Assembly (NCBI GenBank): GCA_020536535.1
Contig: JAHLWZ010000004.1
Coordinates: forward strand, 1 to 64,000
Source of the DNA: Pelomyxa schiedti
Lineage: Eukaryota; Evosea; Pelobiontida; Pelomyxidae
Length of the DNA: 64,000 nucleotides
Reading direction: 5' to 3'
The notes below the pieces were generated by a model. It was not told where the DNA came from and did not search any database. It saw only the letters and a list, made by a program, of their open reading frames with translations. Both the position numbers and the translations under genes were made by a program. Each line of letters begins with the position of its first letter. Within the stretch, counting starts at the first letter, position 1. Below, in pieces: positions 32,298 through 43,112 of the stretch.

Positions 32298-33872
32298 ATG
32301 AAGGTGCTTCTTGCACTCGTGGCGTTGTTCGCTGTTGTAAATTGTTGCTCGGACCCATACTCAGATCTTGTGTTCTACCCGTACTCGGCAATTACGGCAA
32401 CGTATACTGAGTACATGTACTACCACAGCGACTCCTACGCGGGGTTGTGCAGCAGCACTACGTCATCATACCCTGGTTGGTTTCTCTTTTGTTTGTTTTT
32501 TTTTCCCCACTCTTACGGTTATGTAGATGCTTGGTTCACTTTCTTGCCTCTTGTTGACGGCACCCTTGTCGTGGACACATGTGGTTCGTCTATCGACACC
32601 GTGATTGAGGTGCAAGGAGGCAGCACTTGCGATAGCCGTGATTGCGTTACCTGGAATGATGACTACTGCAACTGGCAATCACGCGTAGAGTTCACCGTGG
32701 TAGCTGGAGACACATACGATGTCAGAGTTCGACCTTTCTCCTCGAGCAGCACTTCTTCCTACTTCACATTGAACTATAGCTTTGAGCCCACCGGGGATAG
32801 CGACTGTATGGAGTTTTTTTTTTTATCTTGTCACTTGTGCTTATCCATAGTAGCCTGCCCCAGTGACATTTATTATCTCTGGGACAACGAATGGCAATCA
32901 TTCTCCTTGAACACTTATATCGAGTCCGGCTGCTGGAATTCATACTACTCATATGGTATGACAACCGGTTTCCGTGGTTGTTATCTTAACCAACTCCCTC
33001 TAGGCAAGTGGTTCGAGTACACACCTTACGAGTGGGATGCCCACCTCCATGTTTGCACCAGTTCTTACTCCAATGCACTTACTGTAAGCCTCATGTAAAC
33101 TCTCAGCCGAATGTTTATTTTCCTTTTAGTTTGTAACTGACTGCACTGACTGTGGCTACACTTACTATTCCTGGTACTCTGGCAGATCCGGCTGCGAGTA
33201 CACAATTGACATAGATCTGACTGGGTACTATGGTGAGACCCTGGATTTCCTTATCACAGGGTTCGTGCGGCTTGAGTCAACATACTTTGGAATAACCTCT
33301 TCCTTCTAGAAACTATTACGATTACATTACAATTGACACATACACTGATGAACCAGAGTGGAGCTCGGACTTCTTCTACTTCCCATGTAAGTTCCACACC
33401 CCAATGTTGTGCACCAGATTTTTATATCACTACAGGGTGGGCAGTTATGCTCGGCTTTGCCCTCTTCTTCCTTGGATTGGGTCTCCTTCTTCTTCTTGGT
33501 GCCTACTGCTGCCACAAGAGAGTCATGAAGCGGTATGAATGGAAATGTATCTTGGATCATAACTTACGGGTTTGTAGCAAGTACACCGTTGTACCCCAAA
33601 TGATTGAGGTTCCTGTGGTCAACGGCGAAGAGCCCACAGAAAAGAAATCTGAAACCCCCGTCAAGCCTTCTGTCCCTGATGTGTCTTCTCCTAATGTTCC
33701 TCCGTACGTTTCTTCCCTTGTCTTCCAACCCACATTGCTTACTGAGCACAGACCTGCCTACACCGCAGTGTATGTCCCATACAACTTCCCATTCCAGCAG
33801 ATGGCTGTACAAGTCCCCGCACCGGTACAGCTCCCACCACAGCTTACTGTTGTACCACCCAACAAGTCTTAA
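32298..33872 (+). CDS. Type I membrane protein with PPC-like ectodomain (paralogue B)
   Basis: Multi-exon paralogue of the gene at 24847. Signal peptide MKVLLALVALFAVVNCC; first domain DAWFTFLPLVDGTLVVDTCG, SSIDTVIEVQGGSTCDSRDC, VRVRPFSSSS; second domain GKWFEYTPYEWDAHLHVC and CEYTIDIDLTGYYGETLDFL. One TM helix (FALFFLGLGLLLLLGAYCC), the same CCHKR border, and a Pro-rich tail with SPNVPP then VYVPYNF. Intron positions match those in paralogue A, including the split of the DAW codon, the one before the TM helix, and the one inside NVPP. The conserved cytosolic NVPP and PxYTxVY(V/M)PY motifs suggest a shared intracellular partner. The first intron (32476 to about 32526) is in frame with the ectodomain. 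Confidence 0.75.
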
Positions 33873-34060
33873 CCCCGCTCCGTTCTAAGAGAAACCATTT
33901 TAACCGAGATGTAAAATATCTTTTTTTGCACGCAACCATTTTAATTGGAGTGTGAATTGACCAACCCATTGCCTCAACTCCGTCGCCAATACTCAATTGG
34001 ACGAACAACTTGGTTAAATAAACCCCCACTTCGTCGACAAACAATACAGAAAGCAAAATT

Positions 34061-35317
34061 ATGTACACAATTACAAATGACTCGTGCAGGGTGTCGCGTA
34101 GCATAGGGGTGTTGCTGGGGGCATGTGTCGGCGATGCACTAGGAGCGCCGTTCGAGGGAGAGAACTGTGTCACCATCAGGGGCGCGGCGCCGCGGGGGCC
34201 CCGCGACATGTTCGACGCCCGCACCCTCCCGGACGCCGTGGCGTCGGCGGCGGTCGCGGGGATCTCGCTGGGGCCCTCGCGCGTCGGCGAGTGGACGGAC
34301 GACTCGGAGGGCACGCTGGCCCTGTGCCGCTCGCTGTGCGAGGCCCGCGGCGCCAACTCGCGCCACGCCGCCCTGACCCACGCCGCGTGGTGGGCGGCCC
34401 CGAAGCCGCCCGACGGCGGCCACGTCGGCGGCTACTCCGCCGCCACCTTCGCGAAGCTCTCGCAGATCCTCCAGTCCCGCGACTGGGTGGATCCTGGGCC
34501 GCACGCTCAGGTGCCGCAGAGTTACGCGAACGGCGGGGCCATGAGGATTTCGCCGTGCGGGGTGGCTTACAGTTCGTTGGAAGGGGACCCTGAGGCGATG
34601 AGGAGGGTGGTCTCCGAGGCCCTCAGGTTCACCCACACACACCCAGAGGGCGTGGACTCCGCCGCGGTCGTCGCCCTCGCCGTCGCCAGGTGCGTGGCGT
34701 GCGCGGACCCAGGCACCCTGAACCCGGTCGATTTTGTGCAGAGACTGGCTGCGGACTCCGCGACCGCCGAAATGAAGTCCCGGCTGCAACGCGCCGCCCT
34801 GAAGTTGCAGTCCGAACCACTCCCGGTGGTGCCGCCAACAAACTCGGCCGAGGAACAAGACATGTACTCGTCCGGCGACAAAGAATTCCTGCAGCAGAAC
34901 TGTTGGACCCCCGAGACTTGGTTTCAGATACGCGGCGTGGACGCCGTGGTCACTGCGGTCTACATGTTTGCCAAATACGGCGGGCTTGGCGTTTCCTCGC
35001 CGGCCGACCGCTCCCGGTGTGCAGAGAACTGCCTGGTCCGCGTGGTGTCTCTTGGCGGTGACACTGACACGATTGCTTGCATCACCGGCAGCATGCTGGG
35101 GTCACTTCACGGCCCGCAGTGGATTCCGCAGCGCTGGACCGCTGCTCTGTCACAGGACCCGACTTGGGGAGTTCCGGCGGTCATGTCACTAGGTGAGAGA
35201 CTGGCAGCACTCAACTGTGTTGCTCTGGTTCCTGATGAACAACTGCAGGAACAATTCACAGCCCTTAGGGAACAGCTGAGTCACTTGCCCCAGCCCGTAA
35301 GGCATAAATTTGTATGA
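34061..35317 (+). CDS. ADP-ribosylglycohydrolase (ARH/DraG family)
   Basis: Single exon, 418 aa. It shows the two metal-binding signatures of ADP-ribosyl-(dinitrogen reductase) hydrolases: GVLLGACVGDALGAPFEG with WTDDSEGTLALCRSL near the N-terminus, and VVSLGGDTDTIACITGSMLG near the C-terminus, plus the intervening SYANGGAMRISPCGVAYSS. The family removes ADP-ribose from proteins or from O-acetyl-ADP-ribose using two Mg ions. The 5' two-thirds is GC-rich compared with neighbours and has no intron, so lateral acquisition is possible but not shown. Closest class by eye: ARH3/DraG; the substrate residue is unknown. Confidence 0.88.
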   Translation: MYTITNDSCRVSRSIGVLLGACVGDALGAPFEGENCVTIRGAAPRGPRDMFDARTLPDAVASAAVAGISLGPSRVGEWTDDSEGTLALCRSLCEARGANSRHAALTHAAWWAAPKPPDGGHVGGYSAATFAKLSQILQSRDWVDPGPHAQVPQSYANGGAMRISPCGVAYSSLEGDPEAMRRVVSEALRFTHTHPEGVDSAAVVALAVARCVACADPGTLNPVDFVQRLAADSATAEMKSRLQRAALKLQSEPLPVVPPTNSAEEQDMYSSGDKEFLQQNCWTPETWFQIRGVDAVVTAVYMFAKYGGLGVSSPADRSRCAENCLVRVVSLGGDTDTIACITGSMLGSLHGPQWIPQRWTAALSQDPTWGVPAVMSLGERLAALNCVALVPDEQLQEQFTALREQLSHLPQPVRHKFV

Positions 35318-35372
35318 TAAGAAGGATTTAAAAAATGTTCATAGTCTACAAAATGGATGTGGGTGTTCAGTT

Positions 35373-37929
35373 CAATAGACAGACCGAATTTCAACAACAT
35401 AGGAGGGGTTATAGTACGAGGGTTCCTTGGAGGGATAACCGTGTGGATTACTGACCAACCTAGTTCCATTAATGACTTGGTCATGAAACCAATGGGTATG
35501 CCCTATTATGAATGTAAGTTGAGAAATGTATGCTGTGAGTAAGCTTGGGCTTTACCATAGAGCCAAGCTGATACAGGAGAGCCAAGTAAATCCCGATGAT
35601 CGGTGCAGAGTCCATGACTGGCTTGATGATTAGTGGAAGTAAGCTTGACAAACATACATCAATTTTGTGTTGTAGTGAAGCCCTTGTGTAGAGCATAAGT
35701 TTATAACGGGTGCATGGTGAGTTAATACAATGAGTTGTTCGTGTGCTAACTGTGCGTGAAGAATTTCCTTTCGATGGGTTACTTAAATGAGTGAATTTCG
35801 TGAAATACCCGTTTAATGAAGGTGACATCTTCAGTATGCCAACTGTTGATGTCGTGGCATGTGATTTTTTCATTGTTCTCTTTGGTGATAAGGCGATAGT
35901 CAGTCATTGTGGAAGACACGACTGCCTCTGCGTGAGGTGGAATATATGTCCACAATGTCGTCCCAATTACTCTGTGATGAGTTGAGATTTATGAGTTTAG
36001 GAAGGATATAGACCTTATTCCGTCAACTACAAAACTACTTCGGAACATCAATCTTATTCCTGAGATACTATCACAAATTTCTTTCATGACTCTCTTTGCA
36101 TCATGCAATGTACTTTTATAAAATTCCTGCCATTATCATATCAGGGGAACTTCACTGTAGTATGACACACATGATTTCCCATGACAACAAAAATTAATTT
36201 GAATTTCGTGCTAAGGGAAAGAAGATATTCCCGTAACATATCTCGGTCTTCTTGAGTTGCAATCTAGATTTGCACATTACTGCCAGCTACAAAGGGTTTG
36301 TCTACCAAGCAAGTATCACCTAAAAGGGCAAGATAAGGTGCTTGAGGTATTATAACTGGGTGTGTCTTATACTCCAGATGCAAGTCAGAAGTGCATTGAA
36401 TGCGAAAAGAGGATCTAGATCTACTTGTCTTGAGTCTCTTGAAGATGGTTGTAGAAGTTACATTGTTTTAGGAATTTTGGCAAGCATCATCTCTTCAAGT
36501 AACTCATGTCTATTTGAAATTGCAATAGACAGAGGAGTTTTCCCGTGGTGATTCTCCGTATCTGGCTTTTTTTTTTGGAAAAAATTAGAAAATCATAACG
36601 CTCCTGACAACTCACCCTTAGTCCTCGATTTAAAAGTATTTCTGCCATTTTCGAGTTCCCATGAACTGCACAGTAGTGCAGTGGCCTGCACAAAGAGTGA
36701 TTATTGCTTGTTTACTCTCACGGTTGAGTGGTTGTGGTGGAGATGATGATCTGTTGGTGAAGAACAATGAAAGTAACTGACGTATTTCCATGAATGTTGC
36801 GAGATTGCGGTATGGCACCATGGTCAATCTACAATTGTTCAGAAAAAGGCTAAAAAGATGAATGAAAGAAACCAAGAAAGTAAATAGATCGAACAAATTC
36901 CTTTTGGCAGCTATGTGAAGAGGTGTGATACCTACCAAGAATCACGTGAGAGAAAATAAAAGTAAAAGTAAACGCACCTCTCTTATCTGTGACGTTAACA
37001 GAACAGGAAGTGTGCTCAAAAAGATGATAAACCATCTCTGCATAATTACTTAATTGGCATGCAGTATGAAGTGCTGTTGTGCCATTCTAAAGATGATTTA
37101 TATTGGAAGGAGAGGATTGGGGGAACTTTTGTGCAGTAGTCTGGAGTTACACCTCTCTCTAGCAACAGCGGGATGAATTGGGGTAGTTCATGAAATACAA
37201 CTTTGGAAAGTGGATTTAAATCGTACACCTGAAATGAGTGTAATTGCATAGTATCATTATTTCGTGTTGCACCTTTGACGTATAATCTTCTGGAGGAGTT
37301 CTCTTGAGCCTTCAAATCCTTATTTTTTGGGGAAAAACAAGTACTATACTCACATTAACGAAATGCAGTTTGGCTCTCCTCCAATAAGCGCAATGTCAAG
37401 GGGTGTTCTTCCACTGGCATCACATGCATCAGATTGCGCACCTTTTGCGTGGAGTTGATCACTTCAATACGGCACAATCAGCAACAAGGACAACCATTGT
37501 TCAGCAGAAGAGTGGCAATGTCACAGGATTTTAATTTGATGGCAAACGCAAGAGCTGATAGCATGTCCCCATTTGGGGTGTCAATCTATTGCACTGAAGT
37601 TTTAGTGGCAAGGACTGGCAGGAAAAATGTGAGGGAAGCACCTGCAAGCCTGGTTGTTGCAGTATAAGCTTCACTGCCTTCAAGTCACCAGCAGCAATGC
37701 AAATGTGCAGCGGTGTGAATTTGGTCACGGGGTCGCGGCAATTGACATTGGCCCTCACCCTACCTCCTTGTGTTTGTGTCTTTTAGATTGCAAAAATGGC
37801 CAAATCGTACGAACTGTTTGCAGTGGACGCCAAAAGTTTGCACAGCCCCACGTAGCCGTTGCGCGCAGATTCCAACAACTCCGGGTCTTCTATTGTAACA
37901 CTCGGCTCGTCGCTCTGCGCTCCACCCAT
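35373..37929 (-). CDS. Ankyrin repeats fused to calcineurin-like metallophosphoesterase
   Basis: Many short exons, read from the ATG at 37929. The N-terminal half has ankyrin repeats: ELLESARNGYVGLCKLLAST, FTPLHICIAAGDLKAVKLIL, GDMLSALAFAIKLKSCDIAT, ASGRTPLDIALIGG, GITPLHIAAKRNLFDL, RPLHYCAVHGNSKMAEILLN and HGKTPLSIAISNRHELL. The splice at AAAACAAT|GTAACT ... ATCTAG|A (about 36413-36455) then joins KIPKTI to SSFRIQCTSDLHLEYKTHPV, opening a metallophosphoesterase: YLALLGD, LIFVVMGNH, VIGTTLWTYIPPHAEAVVSS, IVLTHHAPV, IIGHTHWFHDQVINGTRLVS. Metal-ligand motifs SDLH, GD, GNH, THH and GHTH are all present. Some mid-gene junctions (36.5-37.4 kb) are not fully resolved. Without the fusion splice the phosphatase exon has no start codon. 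Confidence 0.75.
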
Positions 37930-38158
37930 TCGTTAATTTTTCAATGAGGAAACCAGTCTCCGTACGCTCTCAGAGTCCAATCTGGGAGACACTGGATACC
38001 ATCGTAGTTGCCCCCAAACGCAGGCTGGGGCGTTCAAGTAGTTTTCCCACGAGTTTGGATACTACCCCAGGAGGATACAACATGAAGCCTTAACGTCGGT
38101 TCACCCCAACCTGGATCAATTCAATGATCATTTTTCCCTCCACAAACGACAACACAAA

Positions 38159-41137
38159 ATGGCATCAGCAGACAGCAGCAACAACAACGGGGCCGAGTTC
38201 CGCATCACAGGGTGCAGCAGCGAGAGCCCCTCGCACCCCGCGCGCAACGTGACCACGACGGCGCACGAGCGGCAGTGGCTGACGTCGGCGCGCAGCGAGG
38301 CGCTGCCCGACAACCAGGCGACGCTCGACCTCGCGTTCGCGGAGCCCACGGTGGTCCGCAACGTGGACATAGGAAACGCCGGGTCCGAGTTTGTTGAGGT
38401 GTTGGTGTACCACCCTCCTGCAAAGGGTGCAAAGCCATCTTACAAGGTGCTGTTCCCCACTACCCCCGTATATATCCAATGATATACAAAGAATAGAAAT
38501 CTATGTCTATATCTTGTATTTTTTTTCCCTCACTTTAAAAGGTTATACTAAGAGCAACGGCATTTATTTCACCACAAGAGGCCAAGGAAGGCACAAACCG
38601 TGATAGAGTCAAGTTCTTTGGCTTGGATAAGCTGACAAAGCCAATATGCAATGAAAAAGCTTGTTGTATACTGTAATTGTGCATTTATTGACCTTCCCTA
38701 ACACAGTGGGAATATGTGCATGTGGTGTGCTCATCTCGCTATCGTCATGACAAACCACTTGGGTTGTGTTTTATACGCTTCAATGTTGATCAAACTGCAC
38801 AATTGGACAAGGTGATTTATTCATTGCATCTCGTCACTTCACCTCAAGCTTGCCTCGTATAGGCATCCAGTTCAACATCAGTCAAGACTACCAGCATAAC
38901 TCATCCTTTAAGTCCTGAGAAACCAAAACCTCAGTCAAATGTATTGAAGCCCTCTATGCCTCAATTACCTGGGGTCAGAGAACAACAGTCACCTCGCCCT
39001 AAGAGTGTTGCACAACTGCGTACAAGTTCTGACTCTGGGGAAGATACAGATGACAATGGAATGTCATCATGCTTGCATCCAATCAAGACTCCCAAACCCG
39101 AGAATGTAATAATTATCCCAGCAATGAAGAAGCCTCCTAGTCAAGTGTATCTCTTTTCAATGGCTTTGGACTTACTGATGGCATTGTCAGATTCAAGAAA
39201 GAAACAATTCCATTGTCACATAGCCAACCTCAGGTTGTTACCGAAGTGGCAACTTTAGAGCGCAAATCATGTGCAAACCCCAAGAGTACAATTAAGGAAG
39301 AAGTGATTACTCCCGTAACTGTCACTACTCGGCAAGGAAATTCGTTAGAAAAGGAATCCGCTCTTCCATTCGTACGCCTTTTATTGCATTTTAATATACT
39401 AAGATTACATTTAGAAGGGGTTGGTAATTGCGATTTCTGGAATTGAAAATCCCGAAAGAGCAACGCTGAGAGAAAAAATTGTGGCAATGGGAGGAAGCTA
39501 CACAAATAACTGGTTCTAGAACTCTTCCTTTAACTCTGTAATTAATTTTATCAGTGAAGAGGCTACACACTTGATTTGTGAATTTAGTGCCACTCCCAAA
39601 TATCGTGAAATGATTGCTAGAGGAGGAGCAGTGGTTATGAAGCAATGGGTATATATCTTTATCTTGAGAAGGCTAATCCACTTTTGCAAAAGATTTATGA
39701 TTCCAGTAGTGTAGAATGCAAGCTAAATGAATCGGATTACCAATTGCAGGAGGAAGCAAATACTTGGGGGCAAGAAGAAGAAAAGGAAGAGGACACAGAA
39801 CCAGAATTATACAACACTCGGTCTAAAGCACCTAAGTTCCATATTTTACTGTTTAATCAATCTTATACTTTGCAGCAATGAATCTCTCCGCACTCAAACT
39901 TCAGATGTGACGCAACAAAAAAAAATTCCCAAGTCTGTTTCAACATCCCCTACAAAGAAAAAAAAGAAACTGAAGGCTGGTGAGGACCCAGACAGTGAGT
40001 ATGAGAGTTCAGGGCCCGATGAATATGATACGCGTGATAGCTTTATAGACACGAGAAGCACACAAGAGATTGAGCAAGGCACAAAAACATATTCATTTAC
40101 CCCTTCTTACCACTATCATGCAGAATCAATATTAAGCGGATCAAGTGACGGTCTCAGTGACGAAGACAACGATTTGAGATTTAATGAAAAACACGTTGAA
40201 GTGGTTTTCCTGCGCCCTTCCTGTGCTCTTATTGTCTGTAGAAGCATCACTTTGAAGAATTTCCGCGGACTCCGAGCAGCAAAAAACCCAGAATCGAACA
40301 TAAAGAGCTACCGAAGGCTCAAGTCCGTTGCTTTAATATTTTTCTTCGTTAATGAAAGTGCAGGATACTCTTGGAGGTCTGCCGCACCCTTCAAAAGAAA
40401 AGCGATTACCACCACCCAGTACACAAAATCGATCAAGCAACGTTGATATGGAAGACACCGATTTTATAGCGATGAACCTTATTGTACGCTGGCCTTAATT
40501 TGCTGCAACCTTTAACAAGAAATAGAGGGCAATGTCCTCAACACAGAAATCCAGTTTTATGAATGATGACCCGGAGGTAGAACCAGTGCCACAAATCACA
40601 AAAGCGCCAGAAATCCGGAACCATCCACCCTCATCAGTCCAACCGACACCAGACAAATTTGTTGTACCCCCAGAGATTAGCATACCATCTAGTGATGATA
40701 CACCAAGTGTTCAATTGGATAAGCTAAGTCTTATTGGGCACCCAGGTTTGGTCACACCATACTGTAATGGCAATTCTTACTCAACAAGGTCCCTTAAAGC
40801 CCCTTCCCGATTTTTTCACTGGAGTGCAAGCCTTCTTAACAGGTGAGATTTCTGATGACCTCCGGAACTCCCTTTATCGGTACCTGCTTGCTTATAACGG
40901 GTATCCAAAGCACTTTGTTTATATTATCGTCGCCTAACAACCCAAAAAAGGGAGGTTTTGGACTACCTACTTCCCGGAACCACACACGTCATCACCACCG
41001 CTTCATGGGATGACACCTTTGATGACGCCAAGCAGGAACACCCAGAACTTCTGATAGTCAAGCCCGAGTGGGTACTCAAATGCCACTCCTTGCGGAAACG
41101 GATTGAAGTAGACAACTTCCTTGTGTCAAAAGGATGA
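38159..41137 (+). CDS. XRCC1: XRCC1-like DNA single-strand break repair scaffold
   Basis: Multi-exon gene. The N-terminal XRCC1 domain is recognisable (FRITGCSSESPSHPARNVTT, VRNVDIGNAGSEFVEVLVYH, RDRVKFFGLDKLTKPICNEK). After a Ser/Pro/Lys-rich linker comes BRCT1 (VIAISGIENPERATLREKIV, ATHLICEFSATPKYREMIAR). An acidic Ser-rich linker (YESSGPDEYDTRDSFIDTRS) leads to BRCT2 at the C-terminus (FFTGVQAFLTGEISDDLRNS, TTHVITTASWDDTFDDAKQE, EWVLKCHSLRKRIEVDNF). XRCC1 binds DNA polymerase beta, PARP and ligase III in animals. All three domains are in the canonical order, so function in base-excision or single-strand break repair is likely. Individual splice sites in the central linker are not all resolved. 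Confidence 0.9.
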
Positions 41138-41298
41138 TTGTCGTAGTATTACCGAAATAGGTTCCGAGAATGTTATTCTCTCTGTACCAACATCAATGCG
41201 ATCTTCCTGAAACTAATAAAATTCTAAGCTCGGCAGTTTGTTCTCTTTAAAACAATAATAATAAAAAAAAAAAGACCAACGCCTTTGCTTGGTTTCCT

Positions 41299-42777
41299 TC
41301 ACACATCATCGGCATCGCCCTCGTCTGCCGGTCTGTCCTTATGGGATCCCCGTCGTGTTGCTGAATGGTGGTGGTGCCTGTGCCGGTGCTTCTCAGCAAC
41401 TGCACTGCTGACGCCGTCGCCGTCGTCGCCGACACCGTCCTCGTCGCTGCTGCAGCCTCCTCCGTCGTCGTCCGAGTGGTTCGAGTTGCCTGCGGCAGAT
41501 CCGGCCTTGTCCTTTCCTCCTCCCCCTCCTCCGCCCGAGGCACCGGTGTCCAACGACGGGCTGACGGAGCTTGGCGTGACCAGCAGGACGCTGGGCGGGA
41601 GCTCGGCCTTGACGAACAGCCAGCGCTGCGTGAACCAGTTCCACGTCAGAAGCAGCAGGGCGATGGTGAAGTTCACCACCAGCTCGTTGTCGTGGAACCA
41701 GCTCTGCTGGTGGCCCATCATGTGCATCGGGGAGCATATGAGGTGGAAGAGGAAGAAGTCCGAGACGGCGACGGCTTGGACGTACGCCCAGGAGCAGACA
41801 ACCCGCAGGGCTGGCTGCTTCAGCTCGCGGAAGGCGTTGCCGTACAGGCCCATGCACAGGATCGGAATGAGGGGGTAGGACCCGCAGGCCACGCCAAAGT
41901 GCCACATGTCGCCGGGCTTGCACTCTTCGCAGTAGAGCACTGTGAACCCGTAGATTATGTGCGAGAGGGCTACTCCGTTTAGTACGATGAGGCCGGTGAG
42001 CACTATCCCTCTTATGTAGATGGAGATGTGCTTGAACATCTGCAGTATATCCTTAAACCATATCCCGACCCACAGCTGCGTTACAATAGCCATTTGGAGC
42101 CAGCTCAGGAACCAGTTTACAAATATGGCGTTGTAGTGATCCCGGTGGATCCCAGTAATGCCGAGCATCAGTATGCACCATACCCCCCAAGTAATCACGT
42201 ACCACGCCACGCCGCGGACCACGCCAGTCCACCCCAGCAGCTTCCCCTCAAAGCACACGTCCTCCCAGGCGCCAAAGAAGAATCCAATCAAGATATAGGC
42301 GATGTGCGCGTTCATCACCTTTGCCGGGGAGTCCAGGAACGACCGCAGTATGACCTGGTGTATAAAGTACATCCCCAGCATCGCCACGAACGCTATGACG
42401 TACCTCTCGGCCCCCAGCGGGTGCGGCTTCTTCAGCGGCGACGGGGCGTTGGGCCAGAAGTGCGTCATGTATATGCTGCACAGGATGTTGTACCCCAGGC
42501 ACGGGATGTAGTACTGCGCGTACCACGTCACCCCGAAGTAGTTGTACACGAACCCCAGGATCGAGAGCGACAGCGTAATGGAGATCACGAGGACCGGCGC
42601 CCACGTCCTGTTGCCGAACCGCAGCACGTACTTGATTTTCGTCGCCTCGGCCGGCGCGGCGACCGCTTTGCCGTTCGGCTCCGAGGACGCGCCCGGCGAC
42701 GGCGATGACGAAGAGGAGGGGGGCGAGTGCGAATCCTCGTGGTTCTCAAACACCGACAGGGCGATCTCCTTGTTCAT
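41299..42777 (-). CDS. Unrecognised multi-pass membrane protein
   Basis: Single exon, 492 aa, GC-rich. After a ~50-residue Ser/Pro-rich N-terminus there are about ten hydrophobic segments (VLVISITLSLSILGFVYNYF, YVIAFVAMLGMYFIHQVIL, IAYILIGFFFGAWEDV, VVRGVAWYVITWGVWCILML, GIVLTGLIVLNGVALSHIIY, YPLIPILCMGLYGN). They have interspersed Trp and His/Asp residues (GIHRDHYNA, WFHDNELVV). The C-terminal ~95 residues are disordered: Gly run, Asp/Ser-rich stretch, then EKHRHRHHHHSATRRG. I recognise no family; transport or enzymatic function cannot be inferred. Absence of introns and high GC set it apart from neighbours. Confidence 0.75.
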   Translation of the reverse strand: MNKEIALSVFENHEDSHSPPSSSSSPSPGASSEPNGKAVAAPAEATKIKYVLRFGNRTWAPVLVISITLSLSILGFVYNYFGVTWYAQYYIPCLGYNILCSIYMTHFWPNAPSPLKKPHPLGAERYVIAFVAMLGMYFIHQVILRSFLDSPAKVMNAHIAYILIGFFFGAWEDVCFEGKLLGWTGVVRGVAWYVITWGVWCILMLGITGIHRDHYNAIFVNWFLSWLQMAIVTQLWVGIWFKDILQMFKHISIYIRGIVLTGLIVLNGVALSHIIYGFTVLYCEECKPGDMWHFGVACGSYPLIPILCMGLYGNAFRELKQPALRVVCSWAYVQAVAVSDFFLFHLICSPMHMMGHQQSWFHDNELVVNFTIALLLLTWNWFTQRWLFVKAELPPSVLLVTPSSVSPSLDTGASGGGGGGGKDKAGSAAGNSNHSDDDGGGCSSDEDGVGDDGDGVSSAVAEKHRHRHHHHSATRRGSHKDRPADEGDADDV

Positions 42778-43112
42778 TTTGTCGTTGGGGGCGAGGCGAA
42801 GATTATTGAAAAGTAATTTCCCTTTTTTTTTTTTTTTTTGTTTCTTTGTTGTTTTTTTTTGTTTTCCGCTTTCGGCGTTTTACGCAGATCCTCTTGCCTT
42901 GGCCAGTACTCTTCTTTACTTCTTCACAAAAAAAAAAAACCTACGGGTTGTACGTTCTTTGATCTTGGCCAGTGTACCTTTTGGTTTTTTACAGGTTTTA
43001 ATGGGGTGCGGCTTCCGTGCCTGCATTCGTGTCCTCGTCCGCCAGGAGTTGTCTCAGCCCTGCACGAGGGAGTGTTAGTCGTGGGGAGTTGCAGTAAATT
43101 AGGTTATGGGGT
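42778..43112. other. Intergenic region with T-rich tract
   Basis: 335 bp upstream of the membrane-protein gene on the minus strand. It contains long T/A homopolymer tracts near 42821-42860 and an A11 run near 42928; no gene supported. Confidence 0.4.

Noticed and set aside
34139-34858. Arg/Gly/Val-rich minus frame opposite the ADP-ribosylglycohydrolase
   Set aside because: GC-rich antisense shadow; the plus frame has the two catalytic DxD-type motifs.
35791-35985. RING-like cysteine pattern on the plus strand (HCGRHDCLC...CPQC)
   Set aside because: It is antisense to a well-conserved metallophosphoesterase exon (VIGTTLWTYIPPHAE) and has no flanking coding sequence.
41365-42708. Long plus-strand open frames opposite the membrane protein
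   Set aside because: They are GC-driven antisense frames of the 492-aa gene, whose hydrophobic helices are coherent.
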